A stretch of 32,857 nt of DNA from Lachnospiraceae bacterium UBA7054 (GCA_002492725.1 DLAF01000011.1:15488-48344); one strand, 5' to 3'; shown: positions 7,488 through 16,202, counted from the stretch's first letter. The notes: generated from the letters alone by a model not told the origin. Made by a program: numbers and translations.

Positions 7488-8116
7488 TGCACAAAAGGAT
7501 TGTAGGCCTTCTCATGACCGATCGTGGTACTGTTCCCGTGGCCGGGGTACACCTTTGTCTCGTTGGGAAGGGTAAACAGTTTATCTTTGACCGATCTGGT
7601 CAATGCACTCATGCTGCCTGTCGCCAGATCCGTCCTGCCCACCGACTCCTCAAAAAGCGTGTCGCCCGCAATCAAAATCCCGTCCTCCTCAAAATAATAA
7701 CAGCAGCTCCCCACCGTATGACCGGGCGTGGCGATCAGCTTACAGGTCATATCCGCGATCGTGATCTTTTCCCCGTCTTTTAAGTAGCGGTCAGGAATCA
7801 CCGTGTAGGGCCTGCCCACCTGATCGGAGACATTGGTCACCGCATCCTCACAGAGCGCCTTTTCCGCCTCATAAGCATAAAGCGGCGCACCCGAAAGCTC
7901 CCGCAGGCGGTTACTGCCCCAGATATGGTCAAAGTGCGCGTGGGTAAGGAGTATCCCCTTCACCTGAAAGCCCTTCTCCCGCAGCGTCTCGTAAATATAG
8001 TCTCCCTTGTCCGCGGGGTCGAAAAAAATCACATCCTTCGTCCCTTCCCGATAGATAAAATAACAGTTTGTCTGGCAGATGCCAAGCATCAGCCGCCCAA
8101 TCTTTAAATCTGACAT
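7484..8116 (-). CDS. MBL-fold hydrolase, glyoxalase II-like
   Basis: A 210-residue cytosolic metallo-beta-lactamase-fold hydrolase. Metal ligands are visible in THAHFDHIWG (HxHxDH), PGHTVGSCCYY and AGDTLFEESVGRTD, and the C-terminal VYPGHGNSTTIGHEK gives the last His. The layout fits hydroxyacylglutathione-hydrolase-like proteins; the thioester substrate is unknown, and Clostridia often lack glutathione. I start it at 8116 (MSDLKIGRL) because GGAGG lies 6 nt upstream; the longer frame to 8179 would run into the rel stop region. It follows rel by 25 nt, and its stop overlaps the traX-like start by ATGA. A rel-MBL pairing recurs in Clostridia as far as I recall. Confidence 0.9.
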   Translation of the reverse strand: MSDLKIGRLMLGICQTNCYFIYREGTKDVIFFDPADKGDYIYETLREKGFQVKGILLTHAHFDHIWGSNRLRELSGAPLYAYEAEKALCEDAVTNVSDQVGRPYTVIPDRYLKDGEKITIADMTCKLIATPGHTVGSCCYYFEEDGILIAGDTLFEESVGRTDLATGSMSALTRSVKDKLFTLPNETKVYPGHGNSTTIGHEKAYNPFVQ

Positions 8117-8141
8117 TTTAAACCTCCATGATACTTCTCGT

Positions 8142-10454
8142 TCAGCCGGACGTCCTCTCAATCTCAAGAATGCTCTCAATGCTTCTCAACTTATCCACGA
8201 TACGCTGCAGTTCCTCCCTGCCGCTGATTTCAAAATTGATCATAATGGTCGCCGTCCCCTGCTTGCTCACACGGGTATTCAGCGCCAGGATATCAATGTT
8301 CTTTTCCGTAAGCGCTCTGGACACATCCGCCAAAAGTCCGTTTCTGTTGTTGGCGTAGATGCTGATCTCCACCAGATACTTGCCACCGCTTTCCGCAGCC
8401 TCTTCCTGCTGCCACTCCGCGTCGATCAGACGGTTTCTGTCTATCTCCGGCAGATTCAAAATATTCATACAATCGGTCCTGTGGATGGAAATGCCTCTGC
8501 CCCTTGTCACAAACCCGACGATCTCATCCCCCGGCACGGGACTGCAGCACTTGGAAAATCGCACCGCCACATCGTGAATGCCCTTCACGACGATACCACT
8601 CGCATTCTTTTGGATCCTGCCGCGGTTTGCCTGGACGCTGTTTTCCACCTCAGCCATAACCTCGGCATCAGTCATCTCCTTCTTGTGGTCGTTTTCATAC
8701 ATTTCCAGCATGCGGTTTATGACCTGGCCCTCCTTGAGCGCGCCGTGTCCCACCGCCGCCAGAACCGATTCCCAATCCTGGAAGCCGTATTTTCTCATGA
8801 TGGCTTCCTGGTATTTGGGCACGATCACTTCCTGCAAATTGATGGTCTTTGCCTTGCAGTAGGTTGTAATCAGCTCCTTGCCCTTAACGATGTTTTCTTC
8901 TTTCAGTTCATGTTTGAACCATTGGTTAATCTTATTTTTCGCCTGGGTGCTCTTGACCACATTGAGCCAGTCCCGGCTGGGCCCCTTGGAATTTTGGGAG
9001 GTCATGATCTCTACCCGGTCGCCGTTTCTGATCTCATAGTCGATATTGACCAGCTTCCCGTTCACCCGTGCGCCGATCATCTTGTTCCCCACCGCGCTGT
9101 GCACACTGTAGGCAAAGTCAATCGGTGTGGAACCCGCCGGCAGACTCTTGACATCCCCCGTCGGCGTAAAACAGTACACATTGTCGGAAAAAAGATTTAA
9201 GTCATCCTTTAACAGATTCAAAAATTCCTTGTTATCCGAAAGATCCTGCTGCCACTCCAGGATCTGACGCAGCCAGACAAGCTTCTCCTCCTCCTGCGCC
9301 TCCACTTTCTTTCCGTCGGAAGCCTCCTTATATTTCCAGTGGGCCGCAATACCGTACTCCGCCGCCTTGTGCATCTCGTAGGTGCGAATCTGAATCTCAA
9401 AGGGCTGGCCGCTCGCACCGATCAGCGTCGTATGCAAAGACTGATACATATTCGCTTTCGGCATGGCAATATAATCCTTGAAACGACCGGGAATCGGCTT
9501 ATACATCTCGTGGATTACACCCAGCGCCGCATAGCAGTCCTGCACCGTATCCACGATGATGCGCACTGCAAACAGATCGTAAATCTGGTCGATGGACTTA
9601 TTCTGGTTCTTCATCTTCTTATAAATACTGAAAAAATGCTTGATACGGCCGTCGATCTGGGCTTTGATGCCCGCGTTTTTGATGTGGACGCTCACCTCGT
9701 CCACTATGGTCTGAATGTAACGTTCCCGCTCGCTCTTTCTGATTGCGATCTTATCCACCAGATCATAGTAAGCCTCGGGCTCCAAATATTTCAATGATAA
9801 ATCGTCTAATTCTACCTTTATTTTGGAAATACCAAGACGCTGGGCGATGGGAGAATAAATATCAAGCGTCTCTCTTGCGATCTCCTGCTGTTTCTCCGGA
9901 CGCATATGCTGCAACGTCCGCATATTATGCAGACGATCCGCCAGCTTGATCAAAATGACGCGGATATCCTTCGCCATGGCAAGGAACATCTTGCGCAGAT
10001 TTTCCGCCTGCCGTTCCAGCTTTTCCGTATCTCTGTCCTGATTTGCGTGTTCTCCGTGAAAATTCAGCTTATCGAGCTTTGTGACGCCGTCCACCAAAAG
10101 GGCAACGTCCTCGCCGAACTGCTCCCCGATTTCTGCATCCGTCATAATGGTATCTTCCACCACATCATGCAGAAGCCCCGCAACGATGGTCTCTTTATCC
10201 AACTCCAGATCCGCAAGGATGATGGCGACATACAGCGGGTGTATGATATAAGGTTCCCCGGATTTGCGCACCTGACCCTGGTGGGCTTCGGAGGCGACCT
10301 GATAAGCCTTTCTGATCAGGCTGATATCCGTAGAGGGATGATATTTGCGCACGCGAAGAATAAGCTCCTCATAGAGCTGCCCCGGAGTCTGAAATTCTTC
10401 AATGGATTCAATTCTGCCGTCGTCAATGACCAGCTCAGTCTTTTCTTCTGTCAT
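8142..10454 (-). CDS. rel: Bifunctional (p)ppGpp synthetase/hydrolase Rel
   Basis: Long RelA/SpoT homologue of 770 residues, the usual size, controlling the stringent response by making and degrading (p)ppGpp. The HD hydrolase domain is intact: YIIHP (His72) and LLHDVVEDT (His96-Asp97, Glu100-Asp101). The synthetase domain has GRFKDYIAMPKANMYQSLHT. Its RFKD motif is the version typical of bifunctional Rel rather than RelA-only enzymes. A TGS domain (VYCFTPTGDVKSLPAGSTPIDFAYSVH), a conserved Cys/His region (RFSKCCSPVPGDEIVGFVTRGRG) and a C-terminal ACT domain follow. The start at 10454 has GGTGAG 3 nt upstream, and a promoter lies at 10500-10528. Downstream genes on the same strand are the MBL and TraX-like proteins and then the VWA-MoxR module. 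Confidence 0.97.
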   Translation of the reverse strand: MTEEKTELVIDDGRIESIEEFQTPGQLYEELILRVRKYHPSTDISLIRKAYQVASEAHQGQVRKSGEPYIIHPLYVAIILADLELDKETIVAGLLHDVVEDTIMTDAEIGEQFGEDVALLVDGVTKLDKLNFHGEHANQDRDTEKLERQAENLRKMFLAMAKDIRVILIKLADRLHNMRTLQHMRPEKQQEIARETLDIYSPIAQRLGISKIKVELDDLSLKYLEPEAYYDLVDKIAIRKSERERYIQTIVDEVSVHIKNAGIKAQIDGRIKHFFSIYKKMKNQNKSIDQIYDLFAVRIIVDTVQDCYAALGVIHEMYKPIPGRFKDYIAMPKANMYQSLHTTLIGASGQPFEIQIRTYEMHKAAEYGIAAHWKYKEASDGKKVEAQEEEKLVWLRQILEWQQDLSDNKEFLNLLKDDLNLFSDNVYCFTPTGDVKSLPAGSTPIDFAYSVHSAVGNKMIGARVNGKLVNIDYEIRNGDRVEIMTSQNSKGPSRDWLNVVKSTQAKNKINQWFKHELKEENIVKGKELITTYCKAKTINLQEVIVPKYQEAIMRKYGFQDWESVLAAVGHGALKEGQVINRMLEMYENDHKKEMTDAEVMAEVENSVQANRGRIQKNASGIVVKGIHDVAVRFSKCCSPVPGDEIVGFVTRGRGISIHRTDCMNILNLPEIDRNRLIDAEWQQEEAAESGGKYLVEISIYANNRNGLLADVSRALTEKNIDILALNTRVSKQGTATIMINFEISGREELQRIVDKLRSIESILEIERTSG

Positions 10455-10499
10455 ACGCTCACCGACCCTTATCGGATTACATAATATTACATATTAGCA

Positions 10500-10528
10500 A
10501 TTTTACGCCATTCTCATATTATTTGCAA
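10500..10528 (-). promoter_or_regulatory. Putative rel promoter
   Basis: On the minus strand TTGCAA (10528-10523), a 17-nt spacer and TAAAAT (10505-10500), about 46 nt before the rel start. It lies just beyond the groEL terminator, so rel begins a new transcription unit. Confidence 0.65.
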
Positions 10529-10574
10529 GAGTAATCAAAATAATTTATGAACTCCTCGCCAAATCGTCTGCCTA

Positions 10575-10613
10575 CAAAAAATGCGCCCTCCCAAGCGAAC
10601 TTGGAGAGCGCAT
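10575..10613 (-). terminator. Rho-independent terminator of groESL
   Basis: On the minus strand a 14-bp stem with one bulge (ATGCGCTCTCCAAG paired with the arm 10595-10581) closes on a TTCG tetraloop and is followed by six T. It starts 28 nt after the groL stop. Confidence 0.92.
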
Positions 10614-10640
10614 CCTTTCTTCATGTTTTTCTTTTGCGCC

Positions 10641-12266
10641 TTACATCATCCCCATGCCGCCGGCACCGCCTGCGGGCATCGGAGGTTCGGGCTCCTTGAT
10701 GTTGGCTACCACGGACTCTGTGGTGAGCAGGGTGCTTGCTACGCTGGTCGCGTTCTGCAGCGCGCTTCTGGTCACCTTTGCGGGATCCAGGATGCCTGCC
10801 TTGACCATATCCACATACTCCTCGGTCAGCGCGTCGAAACCTACGCCTACCTTGGACTCTCTTACCTTATTGATGATCACGGAACCTTCCAGTCCTGCGT
10901 TTGCCACGATGTGATACAAAGGAGCCTCGAGAGCCTTCAGCACGATCTGTGCGCCTGTCTTCTCGTCGCCTTCCAGCTTCTCCGCCATCTTTTCCACTTC
11001 CTTAGCCGCATGAACATATGCGGAACCGCCGCCTGCGATGATACCTTCCTCCACAGCCGCTCTGGTAGCTGCCAGCGCGTCCTCCAGACGAAGCTTCGCT
11101 TCCTTCATCTCGGTCTCGGTCGCTGCACCCACGCGAATCACTGCTACACCGCCTGCCAGCTTTGCCAGACGCTCCTGCAGTTTCTCCTTATCGAAATCGG
11201 AAGTCGTCTCCTCGATCTGCTTCTTGATCTGGTTGATTCTTGCTTCGATTTCCTTCTTCTTACCTTCGCCGTCCACAATAACAGTGTTTTCTTTCTGCAC
11301 TTTGACAGATTTTGCACGGCCAAGCTGATCGAGGGTTGCATCCTTAAGCTCTAAGCCAAGCTCGGAACTGATCACCTGACCGCCTGTGAGGATCGCGATA
11401 TCCTCAAGCATTGCCTTTCTTCTGTCACCGTAACCGGGTGCCTTTACCGCAACCACATTGAAGGTGCCGCGCAGCTTATTCACGATCAGGGTGGTGAGCG
11501 CCTCGCCCTCCACGTCCTCTGCAATGATAAGCAGTTTCGCGCCGGACTGAACGATCTGCTCTAAGAGGGGCAGGATCTCCTGAATGTTTGCAATCTTCTT
11601 ATCCGTGATCAGAATGTAGGGATTCTCTAAAACCGCCTCCATCTTATCCATATCAGTTGCCATATAAGCGGAAATGTAACCTCTGTCAAACTGCATACCT
11701 TCCACAAGATCCAGCTCCGTGAGCATGGTCTTGCTCTCCTCGATGGTGATCACGCCGTCGCCGGAAACCTTCTCCATAGCGTCAGCTACCAGCTTACCTA
11801 CCTCATCGTCGCCGGAAGATACCGCCGCTACTCTCGCGATATGCTCCTTGCCGTTTACCTTGGAGCTCATCTTCGCGATGGCTGCCACAGCCGTCTCGGT
11901 TGCTTTCTTCATACCCTTTCTTAAGATGATCGGGTTTGCACCTGCTGCCAGGTTCTTGATCCCCGCATTCACCATAGCCTGTGCCAGTACGGTCGCCGTG
12001 GTGGTGCCGTCGCCCGCCACATCGTTTGTCTTGGTTGCCACTTCCTTGACAAGCTGTGCACCCATATTCTCAAAAGCGTCCGCAAGCTCGATCTCCTTTG
12101 CGATGGTCACGCCGTCGTTGGTGATCAGAGGTGCGCCGTAGGATTTATCCAATACCACGTTTCTGCCTTTGGGTCCAAGAGTCACCCGCACGGTATCCGC
12201 CAACTGATTTACGCCTGATTCCAAAGCCGCTCTGGCTTCTGCACCATATTTGATTTCCTTAGCCAT
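10641..12266 (-). CDS. groL: Chaperonin GroEL (60 kDa)
   Basis: Group I chaperonin that forms the double-ring folding chamber with GroES. The 541-residue protein is standard length. It begins MAKEIKYGAEARAAL and shows the ATP-site segments TLGPKGRNVVLDK, NDGVTIAKE and DVAGDGTTTATVLAQA. It ends in the flexible GGAGGMGMM tail typical of GroEL. Start at 12266 is preceded by a GGAGG box. It lies 30 nt downstream of groS, in one operon under the CIRCE element, with a strong terminator after it. Confidence 0.98.
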   Translation of the reverse strand: MAKEIKYGAEARAALESGVNQLADTVRVTLGPKGRNVVLDKSYGAPLITNDGVTIAKEIELADAFENMGAQLVKEVATKTNDVAGDGTTTATVLAQAMVNAGIKNLAAGANPIILRKGMKKATETAVAAIAKMSSKVNGKEHIARVAAVSSGDDEVGKLVADAMEKVSGDGVITIEESKTMLTELDLVEGMQFDRGYISAYMATDMDKMEAVLENPYILITDKKIANIQEILPLLEQIVQSGAKLLIIAEDVEGEALTTLIVNKLRGTFNVVAVKAPGYGDRRKAMLEDIAILTGGQVISSELGLELKDATLDQLGRAKSVKVQKENTVIVDGEGKKKEIEARINQIKKQIEETTSDFDKEKLQERLAKLAGGVAVIRVGAATETEMKEAKLRLEDALAATRAAVEEGIIAGGGSAYVHAAKEVEKMAEKLEGDEKTGAQIVLKALEAPLYHIVANAGLEGSVIINKVRESKVGVGFDALTEEYVDMVKAGILDPAKVTRSALQNATSVASTLLTTESVVANIKEPEPPMPAGGAGGMGMM

Positions 12267-12296
12267 AATTGATTTCCTCCTGATTTTCTGTTTTGA

Positions 12297-12584
12297 TTAT
12301 TTAATAATTGCTAAAATATCGCTTTGTCTCACGATAATGTATTCCTCATCTTCACCGAGTTTCACTTCTGTGCCCGAATACTTGGAATAGATGACCTGAT
12401 CGCCTGCCTTCACTTCCATTTTCACTTCCTTGCCATCCACAACGCCGCCAGGGCCTACCGCAATGACCTCCGCCTGCTGCGGTTTTTCCTTGCTCTGTCC
12501 CGGCAATACGATGCCCGATTTCGTGGTCTCCTCCGCTTCCAGCTGCTTTAAAACAACTCTGTCGCCAAGTGGTGTTAACTTCAT
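12297..12584 (-). CDS. groS: Co-chaperonin GroES (10 kDa)
   Basis: The 95-residue lid of the GroEL chamber. It begins MKLTPLGDRVVLKQLEAEETTKSGIVLP, with the mobile loop around ETTKSGIVLPGQSKEKPQ. It ends with YSKYSGTEVKLGEDEEYIIVRQSDILAII, as in the family. Start at 12584 is chosen because AAGGAGG lies 8 nt upstream. The frame is open to 12641, but that would run through the CIRCE operator and is not plausible. First gene of the groS-groL operon. Confidence 0.98.
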   Translation of the reverse strand: MKLTPLGDRVVLKQLEAEETTKSGIVLPGQSKEKPQQAEVIAVGPGGVVDGKEVKMEVKAGDQVIYSKYSGTEVKLGEDEEYIIVRQSDILAIIK

Positions 12585-12634
12585 AATAAATGCCTCCTTC
12601 TTCGTATATGATATCTTTGATCGTCTCTTTTCTG

Positions 12635-12661
12635 TTAGCACTCACTACTATCGAGTGCTAA
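12635..12661. promoter_or_regulatory. CIRCE operator (HrcA binding site)
   Basis: A perfect TTAGCACTC-N9-GAGTGCTAA inverted repeat, the established binding site of the heat-shock repressor HrcA. It lies directly downstream of the groES -10 box, in the leader. hrcA itself is not in this window. Confidence 0.97.
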
Positions 12662-12672
12662 CGCTAGAACAT

Positions 12673-12701
12673 ATATTAGTCATATATGCAGGGGTTTGCA
12701 A
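12673..12701 (-). promoter_or_regulatory. groESL promoter
   Basis: On the minus strand TTGCAA (12701-12696), a 17-nt spacer and TAATAT (12678-12673), followed within 12 nt by the CIRCE operator. Confidence 0.75.
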
Positions 12702-12822
12702 ATTGTTTCACAGCCGCATATATGACTATTTTTCTCTTTTCCTATCGCTATCTCTCTTTTTCTCTTATTATCTCGTTTTTATCCATATAAATAGATTTTA
12801 TACTTATTTTATAATTATAGAT

Positions 12823-13755
12823 TCAGGACCGCAATCCATGCTCAAGCCGCTCTCTGTAACCCGGCGCATTCTTTAATTCAAACTTATTGTTAAACATCTC
12901 ATACTCCGCATCCGGAAGCTTATCCGAAAGTCTCTCCTCTACATTGCGCTTATAGACCAGACCACAGGCCACGGAGGGCGCGAGAATATCGTCTTCAAAC
13001 GTCTGACACACCCGCTTTACCCGCCAACAGTAATCCTCTGCTTCACCGTCCTCCGCCATAGGGATCAGCACGATGAATACATCCCCGTCCACACGGCCGA
13101 TCACGTAGTCGGGCTTCTTCTCCTGCTTCAGAATATCGGCGATCGTTTGGATCAGCCGATCGCTCTCCTCGTCGCCAAAATGATCGTTCACAAACTTCCA
13201 GTCATTGATATTGAAGTTGATGACCGCCACGGGAACCACCTCTGCCCTGTCGATCACCCGCATACGCTCCTCAAAATAAACCTTATTGTACACTCCGGTG
13301 AGCGCATCCTCATTCTCTCCTCTGGCAGTCTGCACATGCTGCACACCCACCTTATCCTCCAATTCATCCAAGTAGATTGCGGATTCTCTGTGAAGATAGG
13401 CCTCTTCTCCCCAGTGGGAGAGCATATGGGAAAATGCGTCGAGAAGTTTCTCGACCTCCCCTTTCTTTTCCGAAGCAACTCCGTCCGTCTTCGCATAAAG
13501 ATGCGCGATGGTGCGTCCGTAGACTCTGATCTTTCTGCCCGGCTCTCCCACCACGTCCGGCGTAAATCCCGCAAAATTTCCCACGGAGACGACCTTCTCA
13601 CCGTGTCTTTCCGTAAGGAGCACCTCAAGACCGCTCACAGCGTTAAGCGCTCTCATGCAATCCGCAATGGCATCGATCTGGTAGAGATGATCCAAGCCGT
13701 AATTTTTTATGTTATCCTTGATCCGCTGCTCAAAAGGAACCGCCTTATAGTTCAT
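12823..13755 (-). CDS. Degenerate GGDEF-domain protein
   Basis: A 310-residue soluble protein. Residues about 145-305 form a GGDEF domain beginning at the DALTGVYNKVYFEERM signature, but the catalytic features are lost. The GGDEF loop reads DGDVF (223-227), the first metal-binding Asp is Asn182 (FNINDWK) and the usual NDxxGHxxGD is NDHFGDEESD. It is therefore unlikely to make cyclic di-GMP and may instead bind a nucleotide or act through interaction. The first 110 residues probably sense a signal but match no family I recognise. I start it at 13755 (MNYKAVPF; AGGAG 11 nt upstream), because a TAGACA-17-TATACT promoter lies inside the longer open frame that reaches 13818. It is probably transcribed alone. 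Confidence 0.85.
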   Translation of the reverse strand: MNYKAVPFEQRIKDNIKNYGLDHLYQIDAIADCMRALNAVSGLEVLLTERHGEKVVSVGNFAGFTPDVVGEPGRKIRVYGRTIAHLYAKTDGVASEKKGEVEKLLDAFSHMLSHWGEEAYLHRESAIYLDELEDKVGVQHVQTARGENEDALTGVYNKVYFEERMRVIDRAEVVPVAVINFNINDWKFVNDHFGDEESDRLIQTIADILKQEKKPDYVIGRVDGDVFIVLIPMAEDGEAEDYCWRVKRVCQTFEDDILAPSVACGLVYKRNVEERLSDKLPDAEYEMFNNKFELKNAPGYRERLEHGLRS

Positions 13756-13801
13756 GCCAATCCATTCTCCTATCCCCGATTTTAGAAAGAAATACATAAT
13801 T

Positions 13802-13830
13802 AGTATACCTTTTTTCAAAGGGTTTGTCTA
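13802..13830 (-). promoter_or_regulatory. Putative promoter of the degenerate GGDEF gene
   Basis: On the minus strand TAGACA (13830-13825), a 17-nt spacer and TATACT (13807-13802), about 47 nt before the chosen start. It supports the shorter reading of the gene. Confidence 0.65.
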
Positions 13831-13852
13831 GGGACAGGATGGCAGTCTTTCA

Positions 13853-14368
13853 CTAGCGATAATTCCGGCTGCAATAACCGTATTCCTCCACTCCTTCCAG
13901 GGCGTTTAGCTTGAGCGCCAGCAAAAAGAAATAGCCCGAAAGCAGATTGCAAAGATCCAACAGCCCATTCGGAACCTCATGTCCCCGCTGCAGATATCTG
14001 TACAAAAGCCTCACCAGACATTTCGCCTTTACCCGTAAAAGATGAGCCGTGCAAGCGCTTTGACATCCGCAGGGCAATACGAAACCGTGCACCGTACTCT
14101 CCTTCTGCAGCCTGTCCACCATGGCAGCGAGACGAGCCGTCTCGTCCTCCGTCACCGTAAGCGACGTGCGCAGAGTGGGGTTAATATGGTAGATCATTTC
14201 ACAGATCCACAACAATTCTTCCGCTAAATTCTGATTTGTCACCTGGCTTCGCAAAAGGCCTGCGCCGCTTGCCAGCTCATCTGTGACAAGTTCAAAGTCA
14301 CAGCGCAGATCATCATCCGCATCGCTCAAAAAGGGATATGCCTCATAAGGACTTCTATAAAACGCCAT
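13853..14368 (-). CDS. Divergent PduO-like cobalamin adenosyltransferase homologue
   Basis: A 171-residue protein whose second half follows the PduO-type ATP:cob(I)alamin adenosyltransferase pattern. HGFVLPCGCQSACTAHLLRVKAKCLVRLLYR corresponds to the family FVLPGG...ALHxARTVCRRAER segment. LLDLCNLLSGYFFLLALKLNALEGV corresponds to the LNRLSDYLFVLARYLN end. The N-terminal TRTGDDGTT-like ATP-binding stretch is absent, and the RRAER catalytic motif is altered (KCLVR, Glu lost). It may thus have lost catalysis and act as a corrinoid-binding or handling protein; that is inference. It begins 12 nt after btuD, with AGGAGG 8 nt before the ATG, as the last gene of a riboswitch-controlled B12 import operon. 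The context makes a corrinoid role likely even though the sequence match is partial. Confidence 0.65.
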   Translation of the reverse strand: MAFYRSPYEAYPFLSDADDDLRCDFELVTDELASGAGLLRSQVTNQNLAEELLWICEMIYHINPTLRTSLTVTEDETARLAAMVDRLQKESTVHGFVLPCGCQSACTAHLLRVKAKCLVRLLYRYLQRGHEVPNGLLDLCNLLSGYFFLLALKLNALEGVEEYGYCSRNYR

Positions 14369-14380
14369 CTCTTTTCCTCC

Positions 14381-15151
14381 TCATTCCCACCGTCCAAGCA
14401 GGCTTTTCATATAGCAGCGCACATCCATGCCGTAGAGTCCGTCGAGGAGGTTGAAATCCAGTTGCTCCACCGGACCGCAGACAAGCGCGCTTCCCTGATC
14501 GAGCAGGAGAGCCGTGTCCGCAAAGGCAAGGGCCAGGCTGATATCGTGAAACACACCAGCCACACACCTTTCTCCTTCCGCTGCCCAATTTTGCAGACTC
14601 TCTATCAACTCTGCCTGCGATCGCAGATCCAGATGATTCGCAGGTTCGTCCAAAAGGATGATCTTCGGGCTCTGCGCAAATGTTTTGGCCAGAAACACCC
14701 TCTGGAGCTGTCCGCCGGAAAGTTTTGTCACCATCTGCTCTCGAAGCTCCCACGCATCGGTCAGACGCAAAGCCTCCTCCACCGCCTTACTGTCAGCCTC
14801 CGTTTTTACGGGAAAAGGGAAACCGGACTGGTGGGCGTAACGTCCCAGCATGACCGCTTCATATACGGTATAGTCAAAAGCCGTCTGGGAAAACTGGCTC
14901 ATGAGCGCAATTTTTCTTGCCCGCTGCTTAGGGGACATCCCTTCCAACATAAGACCGTCCGCCTCCACGCGTCCCTGACAGGGAAGCACACCGGCGAGTG
15001 CCCGCAAAAGCGTCGTCTTGCCACAGCCGTTAGGACCGAGAATACACAGCCGCTCCCCCGCCTTTACCTGAAAGGATAAGTCATGTATGACCGTCGTTTT
15101 CCCATAACCGCAGGATAACTGTTCAACGGTAAGTAATGTTTTTTCGCTCAT
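14381..15151 (-). CDS. btuD: Cobalamin ABC transporter ATP-binding protein (BtuD-like)
   Basis: ATPase of a FecCDE/BtuCD-type importer, 256 residues, cytosolic face of the membrane. Visible are Walker A GPNGCGKTT, the Q-loop MSQF, signature LSGGQLQRVFLA, Walker B IILLDEPANHLD and the switch His in VFHDISLA. Start at 15151 (MSEKTLLTVEQL) is chosen for GGGAGG 8 nt upstream and for the ATGA overlap with the permease stop at 15148. The open frame continues to 15268, but that would overlap the permease gene heavily. The cobalamin riboswitch at the head of the operon supports B12 over iron-siderophore or heme as the substrate. Confidence 0.9.
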   Translation of the reverse strand: MSEKTLLTVEQLSCGYGKTTVIHDLSFQVKAGERLCILGPNGCGKTTLLRALAGVLPCQGRVEADGLMLEGMSPKQRARKIALMSQFSQTAFDYTVYEAVMLGRYAHQSGFPFPVKTEADSKAVEEALRLTDAWELREQMVTKLSGGQLQRVFLAKTFAQSPKIILLDEPANHLDLRSQAELIESLQNWAAEGERCVAGVFHDISLALAFADTALLLDQGSALVCGPVEQLDFNLLDGLYGMDVRCYMKSLLGRWE

Positions 15152-16188
15152 GCTTCCCGCCTCCCCGCAAAGAAAAGATACAGGAAAAAGGGCGCACCGA
15201 GCAGCGCCGTAATCGATCCGATCGGGATCTCGTGCGGCGGGGTAAGCGTCCTGGCCGCCAGATCGCACAGCACAAGAAAGGTTCCTCCAAGCAAAACGCT
15301 TGCCGGAAGCACTCTGCGATGCGATGCGCCAAAAAGCCGTCTGGCAATATGAGGAATGATCAGATCCACAAAACCGATGATTCCCACAAAAGCTACCGCA
15401 ACACCGACCAGCACCGCCACTGCCGCCAGCAGCCGTCCCTTGACGCGGCGCAGATCCACACCCATGGCCACCGCCTGTTCCTCCCCGAACGTCATCACGT
15501 CAAGTTCCCCGGCATAGCGCAGAAAATAGAGAAAGGCCACCACCGTAACCGGCAAAAGCGCCCATACCGCACTCCACTCCCGCATGGAAAAGCTGCCAAG
15601 CTGCCAGAGCTGGATGCGCTGCGCATACTCAGGAGAGGCAGTGGCAAGCAGCGTCATCACGGCATTGCAAAACAGAGAAACCACCATTCCCACCAACACG
15701 ATAGTCACATTGGACATGCCCCGGTCAATCCTTGCAGAAAGTAACAATACCAGAAATACCGTACCGAGCGCAAAACCCAGACTGAGACCGGGCAAAAGGA
15801 AGGTGCCGATTCCCGCCGACGCCAGACCGAACACAATGACGAGCGCCGCCCCCAGGCCCGCCCCCGCGGAAACACCCAGACCAAAGGGTGAAGCCAGCGG
15901 ATTTTGCAATACGGACTGCATCACCCCGCCGCCGGCAGACAGGGCTGCACCCGTCAAAAATGCCAAAAGGACCCGCGGCAGGCGCATATCCAGCACCATA
16001 ACGCTGAAGCTTTCCGGAATATGATCCGGCAGGGGCAGGCCCAAAAAACGTCCCGCAACGATGGCAAGGATATCTCCGGGCGGCACATACACACTTCCTG
16101 CCCCCACCCCAAAAACAAGAGCAAGAAGCGCCGCCGCAAAGAGGATTCCCATTTTCGCCCCCGTACCCGGTTGCCTCTTAAGTTTCAT
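15148..16188 (-). CDS. btuC: Cobalamin ABC transporter permease (BtuC-like, FecCD family)
   Basis: Permease of the same importer, 346 residues with about ten membrane helices. It has the family segments VYVPPGDILAIVAGRF, LRLPRVLLAFLTGAALSAGGGVMQSVLQNPLASPFGLGVSAGAGLG and GFVDLIIPHIARRLFGASHRRVLPAS. The last is the loop that contacts the ATPase. It starts at 16188 (MKLKRQPG), 7 nt after GAGGGAGAG. A TTG at 16206 would overlap the btuF stop and is less likely. The stop overlaps the btuD start by ATGA, so the two are translationally coupled. Confidence 0.92.
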   Translation of the reverse strand: MKLKRQPGTGAKMGILFAAALLALVFGVGAGSVYVPPGDILAIVAGRFLGLPLPDHIPESFSVMVLDMRLPRVLLAFLTGAALSAGGGVMQSVLQNPLASPFGLGVSAGAGLGAALVIVFGLASAGIGTFLLPGLSLGFALGTVFLVLLLSARIDRGMSNVTIVLVGMVVSLFCNAVMTLLATASPEYAQRIQLWQLGSFSMREWSAVWALLPVTVVAFLYFLRYAGELDVMTFGEEQAVAMGVDLRRVKGRLLAAVAVLVGVAVAFVGIIGFVDLIIPHIARRLFGASHRRVLPASVLLGGTFLVLCDLAARTLTPPHEIPIGSITALLGAPFFLYLFFAGRREA

Positions 16189-16202
16189 GATGATTCTCTC
16201 CC

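Noticed and set aside
8079..9200. 373-codon plus-strand open frame antisense to rel
   Set aside because: rel is a full-length conserved gene on the other strand, and this frame has no family motif or ribosome site; it is a shadow of rel codon use.
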